NCBI GenBank assembly: GCA_023136305.1
Contig: JAGLSF010000030.1
Coordinates: forward strand, 1-12,172
Length of the DNA: 12,172 nt
DNA from: Spirochaetota bacterium
GTDB taxonomy: Bacteria; Spirochaetota; B62-G9; DRHN01
Direction of reading: 5' to 3'
Part shown: positions 7,088-12,172 of the stretch, in pieces
Position numbering within the stretch: position 1 is the first letter of the stretch
Layout of the letters: each line of letters opens with the position of its first letter
Program-made: the position numbers and the translations under genes
Notes under the pieces: generated by a model
What the model saw: the letters and a program-made list of their open reading frames with translations, nothing else
Told to the model about the DNA's origin: nothing
The model's database searches: none

Positions 7088-7633
7088 ATGAGAGTATTAT
7101 TCGGCACACTTGTTATACTCATAATCGTTACCGCCTTCGGATGTTCTCAGAGGGACCGGGAAAACGAACCCGACAGTGCCGGTGCGCCTGAGATACTTCC
7201 CACCTACAGTCTCGAGGATGTTACCCATTATCAGTACGAGGCCGGAAATCTCATGCTCAAAGTCATGTTCGAGCACGGCGACTTCTTCGATGAGCTGCAG
7301 GAGTTACGTGTTGAAAATTGCAGGTTTGTATATTATGATATTTATGGAAACAGGGTCTCAACCGGCCATTCCAGGAAAGCGATACTCTACGAAGGCAATT
7401 CCCGGCTTGTTGCTGAAGACAACGTGGTCGTCATTTCGGAGGAAAACGGGGGGAGGCTTGAAACCGATTACCTGGAATGGAGGGGTGACAGCGCCCAGTT
7501 CGTAACCGAAAGTTTCGTTATCCTAACCCGGGAGAACGGCGACACCCTGCAGGGAATCGGAATGATTACAGATGTGGCACTAAACTATGTTACTGTCAAA
7601 AGGAATGTCAGGGGGAGCTTGGAGCTTAAGTAA
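7088..7633 (+). CDS. lptC: LptC-like lipid export protein, predicted lipoprotein
   Basis: Likely LptC, the inner-membrane-associated periplasmic component that passes lipopolysaccharide or a similar lipid from the LptB2FG transporter to LptA. It has 181 residues, close to E. coli LptC (about 190). Seen: a hydrophobic N-terminal segment (about 3-18) ending in AFGC with Ser at +2, which fits a signal peptidase II lipobox and lipidation of C19, although Ala at -3 is less usual than Leu. After a short polar stretch come beta-rich repeats typical of the OstA/LptC jellyroll, such as NCRFVYYD, GNRVSTG, EDNVVVISEENGG and RLETDYLEWRG. The start is clear: AGGAGA at 7080-7085 just before ATG. The identification rests on this pattern and on the immediately following lptA and lptB rather than on strong sequence motifs. 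The gene overlaps lptA by about 29 bases. Confidence 0.82.
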   Translation: MRVLFGTLVILIIVTAFGCSQRDRENEPDSAGAPEILPTYSLEDVTHYQYEAGNLMLKVMFEHGDFFDELQELRVENCRFVYYDIYGNRVSTGHSRKAILYEGNSRLVAEDNVVVISEENGGRLETDYLEWRGDSAQFVTESFVILTRENGDTLQGIGMITDVALNYVTVKRNVRGSLELK

Positions 7634-8552
7634 ACTGCTACCGGGCATCCTCGTTCATTTCATACTTGGGCTTGCCCTCCTCACGAACCAAACACTCTCC
7701 GCAGACGCCTACCTTGCCGACGACCGGATATACTACGGCGCTGACACCTACAATATTAACTACAAAGAAGAGATCATTACCGCCAGGGGAAATGCTTATT
7801 TTCGGAAGGGGAGCGCATCGGTCTTTGCCACCAGGATCGTGATACACTATGGGGAGAATGAAAAGAGGGCCTTTTTCTTCAACAAGGTACGTCTACTCGA
7901 TAAGGAAGCTGCCTATGAATTGAGAGGTGATTACGGCGAGGGATACTTCAAAGATGATTTCTACATTGTAACAGGCAATGTGATTTTCATCGACGGGGAG
8001 AGGAGGATTCTTGCCGGAAGGGCTGAAACGATGAGCCTGGATGACTTTTATTTTACAGAAGAGGTCACCTACAGTGATGAAAGTGTAACCATTCGTTCTC
8101 AAAGGCTTGACCTCAGTGAGGAGGATAGCGCTCTTTTTCAGGATGATGTGCACGCAGTTTTCGCTGAAAACGGTGATGAGTTATACTGCCGTACACTCAC
8201 CCATTTTTTTAAAACCGGAAACGATGAGTTCAGGGATGATGTTATCTACATCCAAAAGGAGAGCGGTAATGAAGATGATGAACCGCTCATCATCAAAGCT
8301 GAGTTGGTTCAATATTACCACGATGACGATTTTTTTCTTCTCATGGACAGCGTGTATGCCACTAACGGCAGCTATTCTCTGAAAGGGCCCATGGTGAAGT
8401 ATTTCAGGGATCAACAGGTGCTGGAATCAATAGGAAGTACGGTGATTCATGATGGCCAGCGGACTATCTATTGCGACAGGCTCTCTCTCAATGTGGCCGA
8501 AGGAGAAATTGCCTTTTTTGGTTCAATTCAGGGAGTGTTCGACGTGGAATGA
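7605..8552 (+). CDS. lptA: LptA/OstA-like periplasmic lipid-bridge protein (extended)
   Basis: Predicted exported OstA-fold protein that would form the periplasmic bridge between LptC and the outer membrane LptD. It has an N-terminal signal peptide: a basic SLSK start, a hydrophobic core of about 18 residues and an LSA-DA cleavage site near residue 33 of the 315-residue form. The mature part is all beta, with repeated short OstA-type elements (EEIITARGNAYFRKG, DFYIVTGNVIFIDGERR, LFQDDVHAVF, VTIRSQRLDLS, IYCDRLSLNVAEGEIAFFG). At about 280 mature residues it is roughly 1.7 times E. coli LptA, suggesting extra jellyroll turns or two OstA domains. The start is uncertain: ATG 7605 shortens the overlap with lptC, ATG 7587 would add six residues, and neither has a well-spaced ribosome binding site, so translational coupling to lptC is likely. 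It is followed after 6 bases by lptB. Confidence 0.85.
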   Translation: MSGGAWSLSKLLPGILVHFILGLALLTNQTLSADAYLADDRIYYGADTYNINYKEEIITARGNAYFRKGSASVFATRIVIHYGENEKRAFFFNKVRLLDKEAAYELRGDYGEGYFKDDFYIVTGNVIFIDGERRILAGRAETMSLDDFYFTEEVTYSDESVTIRSQRLDLSEEDSALFQDDVHAVFAENGDELYCRTLTHFFKTGNDEFRDDVIYIQKESGNEDDEPLIIKAELVQYYHDDDFFLLMDSVYATNGSYSLKGPMVKYFRDQQVLESIGSTVIHDGQRTIYCDRLSLNVAEGEIAFFGSIQGVFDVE

Positions 8553-8558
8553 GGATAT

Positions 8559-9281
8559 ATGAACAAGATCACTGTGGATAACCTGGTCAAGGTTTTCAAG
8601 AAGAGGAGGGTCGTTAAGGGAGTCAGCTTCGACATCGAGGAGGGGGAGGTTGTCGGGCTTCTTGGCCCGAATGGTGCAGGTAAAACCACTTCCTTTTACA
8701 TGATAGTTGGGTTCATAAAAGCGGATGAGGGGAACATTCATCTCAATGGTCAGGAAATTACCCATGTTCCCATGTTCATGCGTGCGCGCAAGGGGATTGG
8801 GTATCTTTCACAGGAATCCTCGGTGTTTCAGAAATTGACAACGGAACAAAACCTAATGGCCGTGCTCGAGAATACGTCCCTGTCCGGAAAGGATCGGCAT
8901 CAGAGGACAGACCAGCTTCTCGATGAACTTCGCATCAACCATGTCAGAAAACAGAAGGCCTACACATTGTCCGGTGGTGAGCGGCGAAGAGTGGAGATAG
9001 CTCGCGCTCTGGCAACTGAACCGAAATTTCTGCTTCTCGATGAGCCCTTTGCAGGGGTGGATCCCATTGCGGTATTCGACATACAGAGCATTATCGAACG
9101 TCTCAGGAAGAAGGGCCTGGGTATTTTGATAACCGATCATAATGTTCGGGAGACCTTGCGAATAACCGACAGAGCGTATATTATGAATGAAGGGGAGATC
9201 CTGGTATCGGGCGGAAGCGATTATCTGGTGAATAACGAGGATGCCAAGCGGATCTACTTGGGAATGGATTTCACCATATAG
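8559..9281 (+). CDS. lptB: LptB, ATPase of the lipopolysaccharide export ABC transporter
   Basis: Cytoplasmic ATPase that powers extraction of lipid from the inner membrane in the LptB2FGC complex. The 240-residue length is exactly that expected. Motifs: Walker A GPNGAGKT (36-43), Q-loop Q85 in GYLSQESSVF, the signature LSGGERRRVEIARAL (137-151) characteristic of the LptB subfamily, Walker B FLLLDEPFAGVDPIAV with E162, and H-loop H194 in ITDHNVRETL. The 'GYLSQE-SVF-KLT-E-N' stretch is also typical of LptB rather than of amino-acid (LivF/G) transporters. The start follows GAGGAT, which overlaps the lptA stop region, so translation is likely coupled. The partner permeases LptF and LptG are not in the window. 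The rpoN gene follows after 29 bases, a neighbour relation widely conserved in diderm bacteria. Confidence 0.97.
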   Translation: MNKITVDNLVKVFKKRRVVKGVSFDIEEGEVVGLLGPNGAGKTTSFYMIVGFIKADEGNIHLNGQEITHVPMFMRARKGIGYLSQESSVFQKLTTEQNLMAVLENTSLSGKDRHQRTDQLLDELRINHVRKQKAYTLSGGERRRVEIARALATEPKFLLLDEPFAGVDPIAVFDIQSIIERLRKKGLGILITDHNVRETLRITDRAYIMNEGEILVSGGSDYLVNNEDAKRIYLGMDFTI

Positions 9282-9310
9282 CAGGTATCGATTTTCGGGA
9301 GAATCTGGTT

Positions 9311-10717
9311 GTGGACATAAAACCGGAACTGCAGATCAAGCAATCGCAGAAGCTCATTATGACACCGCAGCTTCAGCAGGCAATCAAGATGCTGCAGTTA
9401 TCCAATCTGGACCTCAATCAGCGTATCGAAGAGGAGCTGGTCGAAAACCCTGCACTCGAAAAGGAGGAGCGCCAGGAATACTCCCTCGATGAGGTGAATG
9501 AGGAGGTCATTCAGCAGAAGATCGATAAAGTACAGGATGAAAAGGTGAAGGAGGACTTCGACGAGGAGTCCATCATTGCGGACAGTGATTTTCCATTCAC
9601 CGGCTCGGGCGAGGACAAGAAACGGGAGTTCATCGAAGGAACAGTTTCACGTGATGAAACCTTGAGGGAATATCTTCTGCGACAGGTGCAGCTTCTTGAA
9701 ATTGAAGAGCCCGATTTTGAGCTTGCGGAGCTGCTCATCAGCTACATCGATGAAAACGGATACCTCTCTGTGCATCTGGAGGAGATCTCCGGTGAGTTCA
9801 ACATACCCTTTGAGAGGTTGGAGAGGGTGCTGCGTACAATTCAGAGCCTCGATCCTCCCGGTGTCGGTGCACGGAATATTCAGGAATGTCTCATCATTCA
9901 ACTGCAAATAAAGGGGGATTACCCCATTGCAGAACGCATCATTCGGGATTGTCTGAATGAATTGCGGCTGAAGAGATACAATGAGATTGCGAAAAAGTGT
10001 CGAATTGCAAAATCAAAGCTCGATGAGAATCTTTCCGTCATTTCCCATCTCGAACCCTATCCCGGCAGGCAATACTACTCCGGTGACATCCGGTATATCA
10101 TACCCGACGTCATTGTTGAGGAACGGGACGGGGTGTTCGAAGTCATTTCCAACAGCTTCTACATACCGAAGCTTCGTGTAAATCGTTACTACGAGGACCT
10201 GATGAGAACTCGAGGTGTTGAGAAGCGGGTCAAGGATTTCGTTTCAGAAAAGGTACAGAGGGCAAAGACATTCATGCACTCCATCGATCAGCGCGAGAGC
10301 ACCCTGTTGAGGGTGGCCCGGGCAATTGTTGACCGGCAGCTCGATTTTTTTCAGCGAGGTCCAATGTATCTGAAGCCCATGATCCTGCGCGACATTGCAC
10401 AGGATGTTGATCTGCACGAATCGACCATCAGTAGAATCACCTCATCTAAATACGTGCAGACATCATTAGGTGTCTATTCGCTCAAATATTTCTTCTCCAA
10501 TCCCATTCCCACAGAGAGAAGCGGAGACATTTCATCGACGAGCATCAAGGAAATTATCAGGGAGATCATTGATAATGAAGGTGACAAGCGCCATCTCAGT
10601 GATCAGAAGATTGTCGACCTTTTACAGAAGAGAGGAATTAAGATAGCCCGGCGTACGGTCGCAAAGTATAGAAAGGAACTGCATATATTACCATCAAATC
10701 TCAGGAGGTCTCAATGA
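9311..10717 (+). CDS. rpoN: RNA polymerase sigma-54 factor
   Basis: Alternative sigma factor that recognises -24/-12 promoters and needs an AAA+ enhancer-binding activator. It has 468 residues, full length for the family. Region I (1-50) shows the Gln/Leu-rich QSQKLIMTPQLQQAIKMLQL. An acidic region II follows (about 50-105). The core-binding region includes DENGYL, DPPGVGARNIQECL and EPYPGRQYY. The DNA-binding part has the helix-turn-helix DIAQDVDLHESTISRIT (361-377), KYVQTSLGVYSLKYFFS, and the RpoN box ARRTVAKYRK (446-455) followed by LHILPSNLRR. GTG at 9311 is supported by GGGAGAA at 9297-9303, 7 bases upstream, and gives the usual N-terminus. The last four bases overlap the hpf start (ATGA), so hpf is coupled. 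No activator gene is in the window, so its regulon cannot be inferred here. Confidence 0.98.
   Translation: MDIKPELQIKQSQKLIMTPQLQQAIKMLQLSNLDLNQRIEEELVENPALEKEERQEYSLDEVNEEVIQQKIDKVQDEKVKEDFDEESIIADSDFPFTGSGEDKKREFIEGTVSRDETLREYLLRQVQLLEIEEPDFELAELLISYIDENGYLSVHLEEISGEFNIPFERLERVLRTIQSLDPPGVGARNIQECLIIQLQIKGDYPIAERIIRDCLNELRLKRYNEIAKKCRIAKSKLDENLSVISHLEPYPGRQYYSGDIRYIIPDVIVEERDGVFEVISNSFYIPKLRVNRYYEDLMRTRGVEKRVKDFVSEKVQRAKTFMHSIDQRESTLLRVARAIVDRQLDFFQRGPMYLKPMILRDIAQDVDLHESTISRITSSKYVQTSLGVYSLKYFFSNPIPTERSGDISSTSIKEIIREIIDNEGDKRHLSDQKIVDLLQKRGIKIARRTVAKYRKELHILPSNLRRSQ
10703..10709 (+). promoter_or_regulatory. Strong ribosome binding site for hpf inside rpoN
   Basis: AGGAGGT lies 4 bases before ATG 10714 and is the best Shine-Dalgarno match in the window. 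It is embedded in the last codons of rpoN (the RRS residues). It suggests that hpf is translated more strongly than its neighbours, most of which have weaker sites. Confidence 0.75.
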
Positions 10718-11079
10718 ACGTATCGATCATCGGCAGAAAGGTCAAGATAACCCCCGATGTACGAATATATATCGAAAAAAAAATGAAGAAGCTCGACCAT
10801 TTTGCAGATCATATCTATGATTTCAAGCTCATCATCAAACGCGAACGTCACATCTACTTTGCTGAAGTCAACATTAATGTGAAGAAGAAAATAATACACA
10901 TCTTTTCAAAAACGCATGATATTTACAGCGTCATCGATGCACTGTATGACAAGATCGAAGTAAAGATGAGCAGGTACCGGGACCGGTTGACCAACCGACG
11001 AGCCGTGCCTCTGAAGGAGACCATAGCACAGGCTGAGGGGCCAGAGGATACACTTGAAGAACTGAAAGAGACCGGTTAA
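10714..11079 (+). CDS. hpf: Ribosome hibernation promoting factor (HPF/RaiA family, short form)
   Basis: Binds the 30S decoding region of idle ribosomes and stabilises hibernating particles. The protein is 121 residues. The N-terminal S30AE-type beta-alpha-beta fold (1 to about 97) shows MNVSIIGRKVKITPDVR, a long helix IYIEKKMKKLDHF, strands FKLIIKRERHIYFAEVNINV and the second helix DIYSVIDALYDKIEVKMSRYRDR, rich in basic residues as expected for rRNA contact. A polar, acidic tail (about 98-121) follows. There is no long-form C-terminal dimerisation domain of about 60 residues, so this is a short HPF of the kind that needs a partner (RMF in E. coli) for 100S formation or acts on monomers. It overlaps rpoN by four bases and lies 32 bases before hprK, matching the rpoN-hpf order seen in many diderms. 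Confidence 0.95.
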   Translation: MNVSIIGRKVKITPDVRIYIEKKMKKLDHFADHIYDFKLIIKRERHIYFAEVNINVKKKIIHIFSKTHDIYSVIDALYDKIEVKMSRYRDRLTNRRAVPLKETIAQAEGPEDTLEELKETG

Positions 11080-11111
11080 GTGCACCTGCTCTGATACGCG
11101 GGGACAGTACA

Positions 11112-12077
11112 ATGAAAAATTCGGAAAAGGTCAAGACTATCACCATAACAAGGCTGCTCGACCTTGCACGCGAGGGTGATATCCTTCATCTTCGCATCAT
11201 TACGGGCGAACGGACCCTTCAGAAACTGATATCCACCTATGATATAAACCGGCCCGGCCTGACCCTCGCCGGAGATTATGATTTCTTCGATTACGAAAAG
11301 ATACAGGTGTTCGGTCGAGGGGAGTATCACTATCTCGTGAAATTGATAAACAACCATGAGCTCGAGAGCATTAAACGTTTCTTCAGTTACCCGGTCTCCT
11401 GCTGTATATTCTCGCATGGAAACGAGCCGCCTCCACTTTTTCTGGACATGGCCGAACAGGCGGAGGTGCCCATACTGGTTTCTTCTCTTCCGACAAACAC
11501 CATGAATACCAGACTCACCAAGATTCTGGAAGATGCCTTTGCACCGCGAACCAGCGTACATGGTGTGCTCGTTGAGGTATTTGGTGTAGGTATTCAGATT
11601 GTGGGTAAGAGTGGTGTTGGCAAGAGCGAGTGCGCTCTCGAGCTTGTGGAGCGCGGCCATCGGCTCGTCGCCGATGATGTGGTTGATATTCGCTCCATAT
11701 CGGATACACTGCTCATCGGCAGTGGTGCCAAGCTCATACGCCACCATATGGAGATACGGGGGTTGGGGATCATAAATATAAAACAGCTCTTTGGTGTCGG
11801 TGCCATAAGAGATACAAAACAGATTCAGCTCGTTGTAAGCCTGGAGGAATGGGATTCGAAAAAGGAGTATGACCGGCTGGGTCTGGAAGAGTCGGTATAC
11901 ACCATACTGGGTGTTGAAGTACCCCTGCTAACAATCCCTGTGAAACCGGGACGGAATATACCCATACTCATCGAGACTGCTGCCATGAACTTCAGGCTGG
12001 CGAAGCTTGGCTTTAACACCGCAAAAGAGTTTAACAATGAACTCATGCACCGCATCGAACAGGAGAAGAAGGCGTAG
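11112..12077 (+). CDS. hprK: HPr kinase/phosphorylase
   Basis: Bifunctional enzyme that phosphorylates and dephosphorylates a seryl residue (Ser46) of HPr; hexameric and cytoplasmic. The 321 residues include an N-terminal regulatory domain (about 1-130, ITRLLDLAREGD onward) and a C-terminal catalytic domain with H150 in SVHGVLVEV, the Walker A P-loop GKSGVGKS (165-172), the acidic pair ADDVV (D188, D189), the HprK signature EIRGLGIINIKQLFG (214-228) and the C-terminal KPGRNIPILIETAAMN block with its K/R loop. All catalytic elements are present. The ATG has GGGGA at 11100-11104, 7 bases upstream. The 24-base gap to a HPr gene makes it near certain that its substrate is encoded next door. In Firmicutes HprK drives carbon catabolite repression; in Gram-negative lineages its role is less clear and is often linked to a regulatory PTS. 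Confidence 0.97.
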   Translation: MKNSEKVKTITITRLLDLAREGDILHLRIITGERTLQKLISTYDINRPGLTLAGDYDFFDYEKIQVFGRGEYHYLVKLINNHELESIKRFFSYPVSCCIFSHGNEPPPLFLDMAEQAEVPILVSSLPTNTMNTRLTKILEDAFAPRTSVHGVLVEVFGVGIQIVGKSGVGKSECALELVERGHRLVADDVVDIRSISDTLLIGSGAKLIRHHMEIRGLGIINIKQLFGVGAIRDTKQIQLVVSLEEWDSKKEYDRLGLEESVYTILGVEVPLLTIPVKPGRNIPILIETAAMNFRLAKLGFNTAKEFNNELMHRIEQEKKA

Positions 12078-12101
12078 AAAACCCGTGCGTGAATATAAGT
12101 C

Positions 12102-12172
12102 ATGGTTGAACGTGAAATCATCATTAAAAATAAAACTGGTCTGCACGCGAGACCTGCTGCTGTAATCGTCCA
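12102..12172 (+). CDS. ptsH: Phosphocarrier protein HPr (5' part, cut by window edge)
   Basis: The first 23 codons read as HPr: an MVEREIIIKN strand and then the active-site motif TGLHARPAA, with the phosphorylatable histidine at residue 15 as in known HPr proteins. Ser46, the site used by HprK, and the rest of the roughly 88-residue protein lie beyond the window. The ATG at 12102 is the only reasonable start; upstream GTG codons at 12085 and 12089 are out of frame. The ribosome binding site is weak (at best TAAG at 12096-12099), so expression may depend on coupling to hprK, 24 bases upstream. NPr, the nitrogen-PTS paralogue, has a similar histidine motif, so HPr versus NPr cannot be settled from this fragment alone. 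Confidence 0.9.
   Translation, partial: MVEREIIIKNKTGLHARPAAVIV

Noticed and set aside
7575..7590. Second sigma-54-like sequence (TGGCAC, then TATGT) near the end of lptC
   Set aside because: The -24 half is good but the essential GC of the -12 half is missing, and it lies inside coding sequence.
8663..8678. Sigma-54 promoter-like sequence (TGGCCCG, four bases, GTGCA)
   Set aside because: The spacing fits a -24/-12 element but it encodes the Walker A Gly-Pro-Asn-Gly-Ala of LptB, so the resemblance is explained by coding; there is no upstream activator site.
11076..11747. Minus-strand open frame of 223 codons opposite hprK
   Set aside because: It is antisense to the conserved HprK catalytic domain and has no recognisable motif, so it is a shadow frame despite its length.

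Overview
The window is about 12.2 kb of gene-dense bacterial chromosome. All twelve genes I can support lie on the + strand. The gaps are very small (1 to 79 bases), several genes overlap, and five or six starts are GTG. Gene content points to a diderm bacterium with an Lpt-type lipid export system, RNase Y, a YmdB-family phosphodiesterase, sigma-54 and HPr kinase. Lpt proteins argue against Firmicutes, and the RNase Y/YmdB pair argues against Gammaproteobacteria. My best inference is a free-living spirochaete (Spirochaetota). A deltaproteobacterial-type lineage is the main alternative, because pyrG-(kds genes)-lptC-lptA-lptB-rpoN-hpf-hprK is a familiar order there. I could not test this by search.

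Layout. (1) 55-2142: an unrecognised two-helix membrane protein with a large extracytoplasmic sensor-like region, a long acidic cytoplasmic linker and a small GAF-like C-terminal domain. (2) 2222-5415: an RNA-related block of rny (membrane-anchored RNase Y), ymdB (metallophosphoesterase) and tlyA (S4-domain rRNA 2'-O-methyltransferase). The 79-base gap before rny is the largest in the window and the best place for an internal promoter. (3) 5408-7063: pyrG (CTP synthase), which overlaps tlyA by 8 bases. (4) 7088-9281: lptC, lptA and lptB, the periplasmic bridge and cytoplasmic ATPase of the lipid transporter. LptC looks like a lipoprotein and LptA is much longer than the E. coli protein. (5) 9311-12172: rpoN (sigma-54), hpf (short ribosome hibernation factor), hprK (HPr kinase/phosphorylase) and the first 23 codons of ptsH (HPr), cut by the window edge.

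How they fit together. The tight packing suggests one or two long transcription units that combine RNA turnover and ribosome modification, nucleotide supply, outer-envelope biogenesis, and a regulatory tail of sigma-54, ribosome hibernation and HPr phosphorylation. No mobile element, CRISPR array, tRNA, rRNA, riboswitch or convincing intrinsic terminator was seen. Most of the window is conserved housekeeping. The least explained item is the first gene; next come the lipoprotein-type LptC and extended LptA, and the absence of Kdo-synthesis (kds) genes between pyrG and lptC.
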